Assembly: GCF_006494375.1 (NCBI RefSeq)
Contig: NZ_VHIZ01000056.1
Coordinates: 265,685-329,684 of the forward strand
DNA from: Pantoea anthophila
Lineage (GTDB): Bacteria; Pseudomonadota; Gammaproteobacteria; Enterobacterales; Enterobacteriaceae
Direction: 5' to 3'
DNA: 64,000 bases
Shown: positions 26,258-35,004 of the stretch, one piece after another
How the letters are laid out: each line of letters begins with the position of its first letter
Position numbering within the stretch: the stretch's first letter is position 1
Translations under genes and position numbers: made by a program
Notes under the pieces: generated by a model
The model's input: only the letters and a program-made list of their open reading frames with translations
The model's database searches: none
Told to the model about the DNA's origin: nothing

Positions 26258-27238
26258 ATGCGGATTGGAATGGTCATCAGTGGCGGCGATGTCACCGGGA
26301 TTAATAATTTTGTTTTTCAGATTGGCCGTCTGACCCAGGCCGGGATGGTGATATTTGACGGCGGCATTCCCGGCCTGCTGGCCAATAACCACCGTGAAAT
26401 CAGCCAGCGCGATCTGCTGGACTTCTCCATCGCCGCGATTCCGGTCATTCAGTCGGGACGCACCGAAAAAAAACTGGTGCAGAGCGAGTACGAGCTGATT
26501 GCACGCCAGCTGAAAAACGCCCGGATTGACGTATTGATTCTGGCGGGCGGCGACGGATCGCTGCAGTTTCTTCACATGCTCTCACAGAGCGGGGTGAACT
26601 GCTTTGGTGTCGGCATGACCATCGACAACGATGTTTTCGGCAGTGACTACACCCTGGGCTTTTCCACCGCCTGCGAGCAGGTCTTAAAAGAGGTGGCGAA
26701 GCTGCGTAATACCGGGCGCGCCTTACCGGGCCGGGTATTTATGGTGGAGCTGCTCGGCGGCTACTGCGGTGAATTGACCCTGCAGTCCGCGATTAAAGCC
26801 AACGCGGATATTGCGCTTATCCCGGAGTGCCAGATCCCGGTGCCGCAGCTGGCGCAGCGCATTACCCGGCGGCTGGAACAGCAGAACAGCGTGGTGATTC
26901 TCTGTTCAGAAGGTTACACCCGGGAATATTCGCCCGGTTTTCAGGGCGCTATCGACACCTTAATCAAACAGCTTGAACCCCTGATTGGCGTTCGGATCCG
27001 TAAAACCATTCTCGGTTACGGACTGCGTAATGGTGACCCTACCTGCGAAGAGATTTATCAGGGCACCATTATGGCCAGTGAGGTGGTGCGTTGTATTCAG
27101 TCAGGCATGCGGAATAAAGCGGTCATTATTAACGGCAGCAATAAACCGATCCCGATTGATTTAATAAGCATGCAAAAACGCCTGGTCGATATTGACGGGC
27201 ACTATTACAAACTCGCTAAACAACTCAACATCGTGTGA
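26258..27238 (+). CDS. 6-phosphofructokinase family sugar-phosphate kinase
   Basis: A 326-residue PFK-A family protein. It has the nucleotide-loop GGD near residue 10, GGDGS near 97, and the catalytic TIDND followed by the FGSDYTLGFSTA segment. The catalytic Asp is therefore retained. Two adjacent ATGs exist (26255 and 26258); 26258 is better spaced from AGGAG. It is the first gene of a PTS operon, so its substrate is probably the phosphorylated sugar delivered by that PTS rather than bulk fructose-6-phosphate. It would make a bisphosphate for the aldolase encoded at 28910. The sugar identity is unknown. Confidence 0.85.
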   Translation: MRIGMVISGGDVTGINNFVFQIGRLTQAGMVIFDGGIPGLLANNHREISQRDLLDFSIAAIPVIQSGRTEKKLVQSEYELIARQLKNARIDVLILAGGDGSLQFLHMLSQSGVNCFGVGMTIDNDVFGSDYTLGFSTACEQVLKEVAKLRNTGRALPGRVFMVELLGGYCGELTLQSAIKANADIALIPECQIPVPQLAQRITRRLEQQNSVVILCSEGYTREYSPGFQGAIDTLIKQLEPLIGVRIRKTILGYGLRNGDPTCEEIYQGTIMASEVVRCIQSGMRNKAVIINGSNKPIPIDLISMQKRLVDIDGHYYKLAKQLNIV

Positions 27239-27248
27239 GGAGAAGAAC

Positions 27249-27563
27249 ATGCTGAAAATATTATGTGTCTGTGGTTGTGGATTAGGCTCCAGTTTTGCCA
27301 TTGAGATGAGCGCAAAGGCCGTTTTAAAAAAACTGGAAATTGAGGCCGATATCGATCACACCACCATTTCAGAAGCGAATGCTTTTAAGTCAGATATGAT
27401 CCTGACGCAAAAAGCCTTTGCCGATGTATTAAATGCGGATGCCACACCAGAGCAGATTAAACGGGTCATTATTCTTAACCGGCTCACCGATAAAGCGGAA
27501 ATAGAGCAGAAGATCCTGGCCTTTTTAAAAGAACGCAACCTGAAGGCCGCCGCCCATGAATAG
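27249..27563 (+). CDS. PTS enzyme IIB, ascorbate/galactitol superfamily
   Basis: A 104-residue phospho-carrier. The active-site cysteine is expected to be Cys8 in CVCGCGLGSSF, the P-loop of Ula/Gat-type IIB proteins. It accepts phosphate from IIA and passes it to sugar bound by IIC. It lies ten bases after the kinase and overlaps the IIC gene by eight bases, so all three are co-translated. An upstream in-frame ATG at 27192 lies inside the kinase gene and is unlikely. Confidence 0.9.
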   Translation: MLKILCVCGCGLGSSFAIEMSAKAVLKKLEIEADIDHTTISEANAFKSDMILTQKAFADVLNADATPEQIKRVIILNRLTDKAEIEQKILAFLKERNLKAAAHE

Positions 27564-28923
27564 TGTGATTGATTTTCTGGTCAAAGATCTGCTGGGACAG
27601 GCATCGATTCTGATCGCCTTTATTGCCCTTATCGGTCTGCTGCTGCAAAAAAAATCGGCAGGGAAGGTGATGGAAGGCACCTTTAAAACCCTGCTCGGAT
27701 TTTTAATTATGATGGCGGGTATCAATATTATTGTCGGCACGCTGACCTTTCTGAATACCATCTTTACCCACGGCTTCGGCATGCGCGGCTATATCACCGA
27801 TGTGGCCGCCATTGCCGGGCTGGCAAACCGTGAGCTGGGGTCGGAAGTGGCGCTGACGCTGCTGGCGATCTTTATCGTCAACATCATTATCGCGCGCCTG
27901 ACGCCCTTTAAGTACATCTTCCTGACGGGACAGGCGCTGCTCTGGATGGCGACGATCGGCGCCGTCATCGGTTACAAAGCGGGACTGACCGGCCTGCCGC
28001 TGATCCTGACCGGCGGCATCTTCGGCGGCATCATGGCGGTCATCATGCCTGCGCTGGCGCAGCCGGTGGTGCGGCGCATTACCGAGTCGGATGATGTCGC
28101 GCTGGGTCACTTCTGCACCATTGGCTATCTGGTCACGGCTGCGGTCGCCAGAGTGGTCGGCAAAGGCTCCCGCTCAACCGAAGATCTGAAGCTGCCGGAT
28201 AACTTTAAGTTTCTGCAGGACACCTATCTGTCGATGGCGCTGGTGATGGTGCCGATGTATCTGATCCCCGCCCTGGCCGCCGGTCCGGCCTTCATCGCAC
28301 AGTACAGCAACGGCATGAACTACCTGATGTACGCCTTTATGCAGTCGATTCAGTTTGTTGCCGGGGTGTTTGTGCTCTACAGCGGCGTTCGCCTGCTGCT
28401 AAACGAGCTGGTGCCTGCGTTCCGCGGTATCGCCATGCGGGTGGTGCCGGATGCGAAACCAGCGCTGGACTGTCCGGTGATGTTTCCTTACGCCCCTAAT
28501 GCGGTGATTGTCGGCTTCCTCGCCACCACGCTCGGCTCCATCGTCGGCATGCTTCTCTTCCCGATGATGGGTCTGGCGATGATCCTGCCGGGTCTGCTGA
28601 CCAACTTCTTTGCCGGGGGCACCGCCGGGGTCTTTGGTAACGCCATGGGCGGGCGGCGCGGCGCGATGATCGGCGGCTTTGTTCACGGCCTCTTTATCAC
28701 GTTCCTGCCCGCCATCCTGGTGCCGATGCTGGAAAGCTACGGCTTTACCGGCGTGACCTTCAGCGATTCCGACGTCATCAGTACCGGACTGGTACTCGGC
28801 CACGCTTTCCAGAACAACTGGCTGTTCGTCGCCCTGTTTATTGCCTTTGTTACCGCGCTTGCCTGGTTTGTTAATGGCAAATCCACCCGACCTCACGAGG
28901 AAAAAATCCATGAAACTTTATAA
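27556..28923 (+). CDS. PTS enzyme IIC, UlaA (ascorbate-type) family
   Basis: A 455-residue membrane permease with about 11-12 predicted segments. It resembles the UlaA/SgaT family through GKVMEGTFKTLLGFLIMMAGINIIVGTLTF-like N-terminal repeats and the GGTAGVFGNAMGGRRGAMIGG loop. It imports and phosphorylates a sugar or sugar acid with the IIB (27249) and IIA (30118) proteins. Because the operon adds a PFK-family kinase and a class II aldolase but no ascorbate-6-phosphate lactonase, the substrate is probably not ascorbate. Confidence 0.9.
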   Translation: MNSVIDFLVKDLLGQASILIAFIALIGLLLQKKSAGKVMEGTFKTLLGFLIMMAGINIIVGTLTFLNTIFTHGFGMRGYITDVAAIAGLANRELGSEVALTLLAIFIVNIIIARLTPFKYIFLTGQALLWMATIGAVIGYKAGLTGLPLILTGGIFGGIMAVIMPALAQPVVRRITESDDVALGHFCTIGYLVTAAVARVVGKGSRSTEDLKLPDNFKFLQDTYLSMALVMVPMYLIPALAAGPAFIAQYSNGMNYLMYAFMQSIQFVAGVFVLYSGVRLLLNELVPAFRGIAMRVVPDAKPALDCPVMFPYAPNAVIVGFLATTLGSIVGMLLFPMMGLAMILPGLLTNFFAGGTAGVFGNAMGGRRGAMIGGFVHGLFITFLPAILVPMLESYGFTGVTFSDSDVISTGLVLGHAFQNNWLFVALFIAFVTALAWFVNGKSTRPHEEKIHETL

Positions 28924-29752
28924 TTTCGCCGACCTGCTTCAGCTGGCTAAACAGCGTGACTTTAAAGCGGTGGGATCTTTCAATCTGCACTGTCTGGAGA
29001 TGCTGCCCGCCTATTTTAAAGCGGCAGAGAAAACCAGCAGCCCGTTAATGATCCAGATCTCCACCGGTACGGCGAAATATCTCGGCCATAAGCTGCTGGT
29101 CGACGCCATTAAATCGCTGTCAGAGAGCACCGGCGTGCCGACGTGTCTGCATCTCGATCACTGCTCGGATCTGACGGCTATTCAGACGGCGATCGACGCC
29201 GGCTTCAGCTCTGTCATGTATGACGGCTCTCATCTGCCGATTGAGGAGAATATTGCCAACACCCGTCGGGTGATCGATATGGCGCGACCGCACAACGTCT
29301 CGGTCGAGGCGGAGCTGGGGGCGATTGGTGGCTCGGAGGATGGCAAAAGCCTGGAGATGGAGGCGATTGCGTTTACGCCGGTGGAGGATGCGCGTCGCTT
29401 CGTGGAGGAAACCGGCGTCGATATGCTGGCGATCTCCATCGGCACCGTGCACGGGCTTTACACCGGCAAGGCGCACATTCAGCATCAGCGGCTGGCCGAT
29501 ATTACGGCGGCCACCCGCACGCCGCTGGTTCTGCACGGCGGCACCGGGGTCAGTGACGAAGATATGCGGCTGGCGGTGAGCAGCGGGATTGAAAAGGTCA
29601 ACGTCGGAACGGAAATGAACGTTCAGTGGGTGGCACAGTGCAAATCGACCTTTGAAAAAGGCAAGGTCAATGACAGCGTGCGTAACTTCCTGGTGCCGGC
29701 AAATGACGCGGTGACCAATGTGCTGGTGGAGAAGATGCAGTTATTCCGCTGA
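28910..29752 (+). CDS. Class II (zinc) ketose-bisphosphate aldolase, GatY/KbaY/Fba type
   Basis: A 280-residue aldolase. Zinc-ligand and active-site motifs include CLHLDHCSD (about residues 75-83), the VEAELGAIGG loop, the HGLYTGKAHIQHQRL segment and LVLHGGTGVSDED. It starts at ATG 28910 (GAGGAA upstream), 14 bases inside the IIC gene. It would split a sugar bisphosphate into dihydroxyacetone phosphate and an aldehyde. Placed after a PFK-family kinase, it completes a kinase-aldolase route, but the stereochemistry is unknown. Confidence 0.9.
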   Translation: MKLYNFADLLQLAKQRDFKAVGSFNLHCLEMLPAYFKAAEKTSSPLMIQISTGTAKYLGHKLLVDAIKSLSESTGVPTCLHLDHCSDLTAIQTAIDAGFSSVMYDGSHLPIEENIANTRRVIDMARPHNVSVEAELGAIGGSEDGKSLEMEAIAFTPVEDARRFVEETGVDMLAISIGTVHGLYTGKAHIQHQRLADITAATRTPLVLHGGTGVSDEDMRLAVSSGIEKVNVGTEMNVQWVAQCKSTFEKGKVNDSVRNFLVPANDAVTNVLVEKMQLFR

Positions 29753-29838
29753 TCGGCGGATCGGTTATCAGTCAGTCGTAACGTTTTTATTTTCATGCCT
29801 TAACTGAACCCCTGAAATAATCCGGGGCAGGAGAGCCT

Positions 29839-30108
29839 ATGTTTGGATTTCTGAAAAAGTCATCGGCGGGTGAACCGGTCAGCCCGCAGCAGCAGGACCA
29901 TCTGGCGGAACTCAGCCGCGGCAAAATAACGCAGCTGGAGCAGCAGCTGGCTATTAATCCGCGCGATGGCGCAACGCAAAAAGAATTAATGCTGGAATAT
30001 AACCGGGCGTTAAGCTTATTTGCGAAAAGCCCTCGCTACCGCAATGAAATCGATGCGCTGTTTGTCAAAATAGATGAATTGCGCAATGTGGTTCGCCAGT
30101 CGATCTGA
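29839..30108 (+). CDS. Small helical protein of unknown function inside the PTS operon
   Basis: An 89-residue, charged, almost entirely helical protein. Residues about 20-45 (HLAELSRGKITQLEQQLAIN) and 60-86 could form a short helical hairpin or coiled coil. It has no signal peptide or membrane segment. GGGCAGGAGAG precedes ATG 29839. It sits between aldolase and IIA and is therefore likely to belong to the pathway, perhaps as a regulatory or scaffold subunit. I do not recognise a family. Confidence 0.7.
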   Translation: MFGFLKKSSAGEPVSPQQQDHLAELSRGKITQLEQQLAINPRDGATQKELMLEYNRALSLFAKSPRYRNEIDALFVKIDELRNVVRQSI

Positions 30109-30117
30109 GGAGAGCGG

Positions 30118-30555
30118 ATGACCATTAAGCAGTTATTACAGGAGGCCGACGCCATTCAGACCGGCATTGACGCCACGGACTGGCGTCAGGTTATCGCCCT
30201 GGCCGCGGCTCCGCTGGTCAGCGGCGGCTATCTTCACGCCTCCTATCCGGAGGCGGTGATTGCCAATACGCTGACGCATGGCGCGTACTATGTCTTTGAG
30301 GAGGGCATTGCCATTCCTCATGCGCGACCGGAAGCGGGGGTGATCCGCGACTGTTTCAGTCTGATCCTGCTGAAGGAACCGATCTCCTTTGCGGGCAGTG
30401 ATAAGGCGGACATTGTGATCATGTTTGGTGCGCGCGACAGTAACGCGCACATCGAAGAGGGGATCCGGGCCATTGTGTCGCTGCTGGAGGATGAGGAGAC
30501 GCTGGTCAGGTTACGTCAGGCCAGCAGCGCAGCGGAGGTCATCGATATTTTATGA
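30118..30555 (+). CDS. PTS enzyme IIA, fructose/ascorbate (UlaC) type
   Basis: A 145-residue PTS EIIA type-2 protein. His68 in IAIPHARPE is the expected phosphorylation site. It receives phosphate from HPr and gives it to the IIB encoded at 27249. The gene lies nine bases after the small helical protein gene, with AGGAGAG upstream, and overlaps the P-loop kinase gene by four bases. It completes the set IIA-IIB-IIC for one transporter. Confidence 0.92.
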   Translation: MTIKQLLQEADAIQTGIDATDWRQVIALAAAPLVSGGYLHASYPEAVIANTLTHGAYYVFEEGIAIPHARPEAGVIRDCFSLILLKEPISFAGSDKADIVIMFGARDSNAHIEEGIRAIVSLLEDEETLVRLRQASSAAEVIDIL

Positions 30556-31175
30556 CGCTGACAAATACGGTAAAACGGGTGGTGCTGGTGAACGGCATCC
30601 CGGCGTCGGGTAAAAGTACCCTGACGCAGGCGCTTTCTCACCATTTTGGCTGGCCGGTGCTGACGCTCGACGCGCTCAAAGAGCCGTTTATGCGCTGCTT
30701 TACCCCGGTCGACCGCGCGCGAAACCGGCAGCTGGGCTGCGCGGCCTACCAGGCGATCTGGAACATCGTTGGTCAGGCACCGGCCAGTCAGATCTGGCTG
30801 ATCGACGCCTGGTTCGGGTTTCAGCCGCGTGCGCTGCTGGAGCAGGGGCTGAAACAGGCCGGCGTGGAGGAGGCGCTTGAGCTGTGGCTGAAGATCGATC
30901 CGGAGGTGGCGGTGGCGCGCTATCAGGCACGGCTGTCGCAGCGGCTGCCGGGACATCCCGGTGCCGAGTATCTGCCGGAGCTGCGCCAGCTGGCGCGTCA
31001 GGCCAGGCCGATGGCGCTGGGGCCGGTCTGTGAGACTGACGCCTGCGCCCGGGACGACACGGCCGTTATTCACTGGCTGCAACATCAGCTGACCAGAACC
31101 CGCTACACTTCAGCTCATCATGAGCGACGTGAGGAGCGGCAGGATGACATCACCCCCCTATCTGCAAACCGGTGA
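30552..31175 (+). CDS. P-loop kinase-like ATPase at the end of the PTS operon
   Basis: A 207-residue protein. The Walker A motif is GIPASGKST (about residues 15-23). It has the small size and helical C-terminus of zeta-toxin/uridine-kinase-like phosphotransferases. A possible lid segment contains YQARLSQRLPGHPG. It is coupled to the IIA gene by an ATGA overlap. It might phosphorylate a sugar-derived alcohol or aldehyde from the aldolase reaction; this is inference. The last residues (HHERREERQDD) are low-complexity and overlap the start of the next gene. Confidence 0.75.
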   Translation: MTLTNTVKRVVLVNGIPASGKSTLTQALSHHFGWPVLTLDALKEPFMRCFTPVDRARNRQLGCAAYQAIWNIVGQAPASQIWLIDAWFGFQPRALLEQGLKQAGVEEALELWLKIDPEVAVARYQARLSQRLPGHPGAEYLPELRQLARQARPMALGPVCETDACARDDTAVIHWLQHQLTRTRYTSAHHERREERQDDITPLSANR

Positions 31176-31584
31176 AAGCGCCGTACTCTATGACGGCGTC
31201 TGTAAGCTGTGTAACGGCTGGGTTCAGTTTCTGCTGCGCCACCGGCTGGCGCGGCAGGTTCGTTTTGCCTCGGTGCAGAGCGAGCAGGGCAAGGCGCTGC
31301 TGCGCTGGGCCGGACTGCCGGAAGAGAAGATCAGCACCATTGTCTACATTAAAGGTGACCAGCACTGGCTGCGGGCGCAGGCGGTATTCCGCGTTATGCA
31401 GCATCTCCCTCTGCCGTGGCGCGGGCTGGCGGTGCTGCGTCACTTCCCCGACACCCTCAGTAACTTTGCCTATGACCGCATCGCGTTAAACCGCTACAGA
31501 CTGTTTGGCCGTTACAGCAGCCAGCATGCGATTGTCCCCGATTATCCCGGACGTTTTCTGCATCAGGTTGATTCCCCGCGCTGA
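31144..31584 (+). CDS. DCC family (DUF393) thiol-disulfide oxidoreductase-like protein
   Basis: A 146-residue protein with the signature YDGVCKLC (Cys20 and Cys23), giving the family its name (Asp-x-x-Cys-x-x-Cys). The start at ATG 31144 has AGGAG seven bases upstream; an earlier ATG at 31120 lacks one. The family is predicted to be thioredoxin-like but is not well characterised. It overlaps the upstream kinase by 32 bases in another frame, so it may ride on the PTS transcript. No functional link is evident. Confidence 0.87.
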   Translation: MTSPPYLQTGESAVLYDGVCKLCNGWVQFLLRHRLARQVRFASVQSEQGKALLRWAGLPEEKISTIVYIKGDQHWLRAQAVFRVMQHLPLPWRGLAVLRHFPDTLSNFAYDRIALNRYRLFGRYSSQHAIVPDYPGRFLHQVDSPR

Positions 31585-31695
31585 AGCGTGAAAGGCGGCT
31601 GTGGGCGGCACTGAGATCAATGATATCCTTGGGGTTATTGTTGCTGCCCATGACCACAGCACACCTGTGCTGCCAGCCAACGGATAGAGGGATGC

Positions 31696-32595
31696 ATGCC
31701 GGTTAACTTCGATCTCAACGATCTCTACGCGTTTCGCGCGCTGGTGGAGTTTGGTAACTTTCGCCTGGCGGCGGAATCGATCTGTCTCTCCCAGTCGGCG
31801 CTGAGCCGCCGGATCGATAAACTAGAAACCACACTGGGGATCAAACTGTTTGAGCGCACCACGCGCCGCGTAACGCTGACGCTGAAAGGGCACGCGTTTG
31901 CGCAGCGCTCAGACAAGCTGCTGACAGACTTCGAAGAGGTGATGGCCGATCTCAGTGAGGTCAGCCTGGCCCGCACCGGCCTGATTACGGTCGCCTGCGT
32001 GCCGTCAGCGGCCTACTACTTCATGCCCAATATCATCCGGCTGTTTCAGGTGCGCTACCCCAGAGTGCGGGTGAAACTGATCGACAGCAGTGCGGCCAAT
32101 GTGTATGACGCGGTGATTGGCGGGCAGGCGGATTTCGGCATCAGCTTCTCCAGCCGTTCGCAGCCGGATGTCCATTTTCAGCCGCTGAGGGATGACCCTT
32201 ACGTGGCGGCCTGTCGGCGCGATCATCCGATTGCCGGAAAAAAGAGTCTGAGCTGGCAGGCGTTTTATCAGTATGAGTGGATCGGGCTGGATAAGACCTC
32301 CGGTAATCGCAATCTGCTGGATCAGGCATTGCAGGCGATCGTGCCGGAGAAGCCCTGTGTCTGCGAAACCCGGCACGTCACGACCATGCTGGGGATGGTT
32401 GAGGCGGGGCTCGGCATTGCTGCCGTCCCCGCCATGTCGATGCCGGGTTACGATCACGCCCTGCTGACGGGCGTGCCGTTAACCGACCCGGAGGTGAAAC
32501 GCACCATCGGTCTGCTGCGCAAAAATGGCCGGATGCTGTCGCATATCGCGGGCGAACTGGAAAACCTGATTACTGAACAGTATCAGCTTCTCTGA
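31696..32595 (+). CDS. LysR family transcriptional regulator
   Basis: A 299-residue LysR-type regulator. The N-terminal winged helix contains YAFRALVEFGNFRLAAESIC and LSQSALSRRIDKLETTLG, and the effector domain begins near residue 92. It is convergent with a binding-protein gene and overlaps its 3' end by 26 bases. With the MFS carrier at 33375 this forms a plausible carboxylate-uptake locus, for which the regulator would be the natural controller. The effector is unknown. Confidence 0.9.
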   Translation: MPVNFDLNDLYAFRALVEFGNFRLAAESICLSQSALSRRIDKLETTLGIKLFERTTRRVTLTLKGHAFAQRSDKLLTDFEEVMADLSEVSLARTGLITVACVPSAAYYFMPNIIRLFQVRYPRVRVKLIDSSAANVYDAVIGGQADFGISFSSRSQPDVHFQPLRDDPYVAACRRDHPIAGKKSLSWQAFYQYEWIGLDKTSGNRNLLDQALQAIVPEKPCVCETRHVTTMLGMVEAGLGIAAVPAMSMPGYDHALLTGVPLTDPEVKRTIGLLRKNGRMLSHIAGELENLITEQYQLL

Positions 32596-33364
32596 CCGGT
32601 TTTGAGGCCGTCACGCTGTGCAGTCCGCTGGCCAGCACGGCCTTCTGGTTTTCCGGCGACGCGAGCCAGTGCAGCAGCTTACTCGCCTCATCCGGCTGCC
32701 CGGAGGTGCGCACCACGGCACCGGCAAAGCGGGTGGTGTATTGCAGCTTCGCCGGCAGCTCCCCAATAAAGGTGACGCCTGACACGGGCAGCAACTCACT
32801 CACCTGCTGAAACCCGATACTGTATTTCCCGGCCGCCACCTCTGACGCCACCGGAATGCGCTCAACCTTCACGGCTTTATTCCGGACCTGATCCTCAATA
32901 CCCAGCCGGCTGAAAAGCTGGCTGCTGACATATTTACCGCTGGCGCTGTCGGAATAGGCGATGGAACCGGCCTTCAGCAGGGTGGCGCGGAGTTCACTTT
33001 CGCTGCCGATCTTAACCGGCGTCGCCCCCTGTCTGATGACCGCGCCGATGCGCGAGTCGGCGAGTTCTACCCGGGAACCCGGCAGCGTCTCACCCTTTTT
33101 CTCCAGTCCGGTCAGCGCGTCGCCGACCATAATCACCACATCGGCCGGCTCACCGCGCGCCAGTCGCGCCGGGATCGCCTGTGGGGTCTTGCCCATCGAC
33201 GGACCGGCAACCGTATGGAGGGTGATCCCTTCCTGCCGGGCGAAGCGCGGCGAGAGGGTATCCCAGGCCGCTTTAAACCCGCCGGAGATCATCACCGTCA
33301 GTTCTTTTGCCTGCGCACCGGCACTGCCCAGTAACAGGGGGATTAACAGTAAAGCAGATTTCAT
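32570..33364 (-). CDS. ModA-like periplasmic substrate-binding protein (orphan)
   Basis: A 264-residue type II periplasmic binding protein. The signal peptide MKSALLLIPLLLGSAGAQAK fixes the start at 33364, although the frame is open upstream to 33463. Motifs such as ELTVMISGGFKAAWDTL, PADVVIMVGDAL and IAYSDSASGKYV resemble molybdate/tungstate-type binding proteins. No ABC permease or ATPase is nearby. The gene is ten bases after an MFS citrate-type carrier, so it may bind an organic acid and assist that carrier or act as a sensor. This pairing is inferred from operon structure. Confidence 0.82.
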   Translation of the reverse strand: MKSALLLIPLLLGSAGAQAKELTVMISGGFKAAWDTLSPRFARQEGITLHTVAGPSMGKTPQAIPARLARGEPADVVIMVGDALTGLEKKGETLPGSRVELADSRIGAVIRQGATPVKIGSESELRATLLKAGSIAYSDSASGKYVSSQLFSRLGIEDQVRNKAVKVERIPVASEVAAGKYSIGFQQVSELLPVSGVTFIGELPAKLQYTTRFAGAVVRTSGQPDEASKLLHWLASPENQKAVLASGLHSVTASKPVREADTVQ

Positions 33365-33374
33365 TCTCAGTTCC

Positions 33375-34679
33375 TCAGCTAAAGGTCTTACCGGCGTGGG
33401 ATAACGCACGGCTGGTACGGCGATAGAGGTAGAGGGTGGCCAGCAGGGCGCAGACAGCCGCAAAGCTCATCCAGTAGCCGGGCGACGCTTTATCGCCGGT
33501 CAGCTCAATCAGGCCGGTGGACATCACCGGGGTAAAGCCGCCGAACAGGGCAGTCGCCAGGCTGTAGGCCAGTGAAAAGCCCGCGACGCGCACTTCAGCC
33601 GGCATGATTTCGGTCAGGGCCGGGATCATCGCACCGTTGTAGAGACCGTAGATCATCGAAAGCCACAGCAGCACGCCCAGCATCATTGAGAAGCCGGGGG
33701 CCGCCGCCAGCAGGCTCAGCGCCGGATAGCTGGTCGCCATCGCCAGCAGGGTCATCGCCACCAGGATCGGCTTACGGCCAAAGCGGTCGGAGAGCGCGCC
33801 GCCGATCGGCAACCAGATAAAGTTCGATACCGCCACCAGTAACGTCACCAGCAGGCTGTCAGAGGCGCTGAGCAGCAGCACTTTCTTGCCAAAGGTCGGG
33901 GCGTAAACCGTGATCAGGTAAAACGCGGTGGTGGTCATCGCGACCATCAGCATGCCGGCAATCACGACCTGCCAGTTGGCGAGCAGAATACGGAACACCT
34001 GCTTCACTTCGGGATGGCTGCGACGATTGTTGAACTCCTGCGTCTCTTCCAGCTTGCGGCGCAGCACGAAAATAAACGGCACGATCAGACAGCCAAACAG
34101 GAAGGGAATACGCCAGCCCCACTCGCGGATTTCACTTTCTGCCAGTACGGCGTTGAGGATAAAGCCCATCGCGGCGGCGACCATAATGGCTACCTGCTGG
34201 CTGCCTGACTGCCAGCTGGTGTAGAAGCCTTTGCGACCCGGCGTGGCGATCTCGGCCAGATAGACCGACACACCACCCAGCTCCGCACCGGCCGAGAAAC
34301 CCTGCAACAGGCGGCCGATCAGCACCAGCAGCGGCGCCCACAGGCCAATGCTCTGGTAGGAGGGGATCAGCACGATCAGAAAGGTGCCCGCCGCCATAAT
34401 CGAGAGCGTGACAATCAGTCCCTTACGACGGCCGACCTTATCGATGTAGGCTCCCAGCACGACCGCGCCGATAGGGCGCATAAGGAAGCCAGCCCCAAAC
34501 ACGGCAAAGGTCATCATCAGGGAGGCGAACTCACTGCTGGCCGGAAAGAAGGTGTGAGCGATATAGGTGGCATAGAAACCGAACAGGAAGAAATCGAACT
34601 GTTCGAGGAAGTTGCCAGAGGTCACACGGAAAATTGCGCCAATCCTGGCGCGGTGAGTCATGGGTGAGGTGGTCTGCAT
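33375..34679 (-). CDS. MFS organic-acid/H+ symporter, CitA/TcuC-like
   Basis: A 434-residue, 12-segment transporter of the metabolite:H+ symporter branch. The N-terminus [21 protein letters not shown], the loop [13 protein letters not shown] and [15 protein letters not shown] are typical of citrate and tricarballylate carriers. GGAG precedes ATG 34679. It is followed closely by an orphan binding protein, probably on the same transcript. The substrate is likely a di- or tricarboxylate, not proven. Confidence 0.87.
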   Translation of the reverse strand: MQTTSPMTHRARIGAIFRVTSGNFLEQFDFFLFGFYATYIAHTFFPASSEFASLMMTFAVFGAGFLMRPIGAVVLGAYIDKVGRRKGLIVTLSIMAAGTFLIVLIPSYQSIGLWAPLLVLIGRLLQGFSAGAELGGVSVYLAEIATPGRKGFYTSWQSGSQQVAIMVAAAMGFILNAVLAESEIREWGWRIPFLFGCLIVPFIFVLRRKLEETQEFNNRRSHPEVKQVFRILLANWQVVIAGMLMVAMTTTAFYLITVYAPTFGKKVLLLSASDSLLVTLLVAVSNFIWLPIGGALSDRFGRKPILVAMTLLAMATSYPALSLLAAAPGFSMMLGVLLWLSMIYGLYNGAMIPALTEIMPAEVRVAGFSLAYSLATALFGGFTPVMSTGLIELTGDKASPGYWMSFAAVCALLATLYLYRRTSRALSHAGKTFS

Positions 34680-35004
34680 CAGAAGCTCCAGTAAGGTATG
34701 ACGCTTTTTGCCGCGCCTGTGACTGAAGAGTGGATCAGCGTCCGGCGCTAAATAAGTGCAAAATGAGAATCAATTGATGTGTCAGCCGCATGATTGCCCG
34801 GCGTTATCAATTTAAAGGCTTACGATTCAGAAGGTTGGACAGCCGCGCGTTTTGACTGCTTCTGTTACCGGTGCTGACGTGAGTTTGCGGAAATGTGACA
34901 GGATTCATAGGCGTGTTACAGGTTCTGGCGGGGGATGCGCCGGTTGTCGTGCCGCCAGAAGGGGGTCTGGCGGCAGGAATAAAACGGTCAGGTCATGTTA
35001 TGCG
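34680..35004. other. Gap with one strong hairpin
   Basis: No gene is seen in these 325 bases. The left part holds the MFS promoter. TGCCGCCAGA (34950-34959) and TCTGGCGGCA (34966-34975) form a perfect 10-bp stem, probably the end of the ArsR-operon transcript, though no U-run follows. Confidence 0.6.

Noticed and set aside
34950..34975. Hairpin considered as a mobile repeat or REP element
   Set aside because: Only one copy was noticed in the window; it better fits a transcript end after the ArsR gene.
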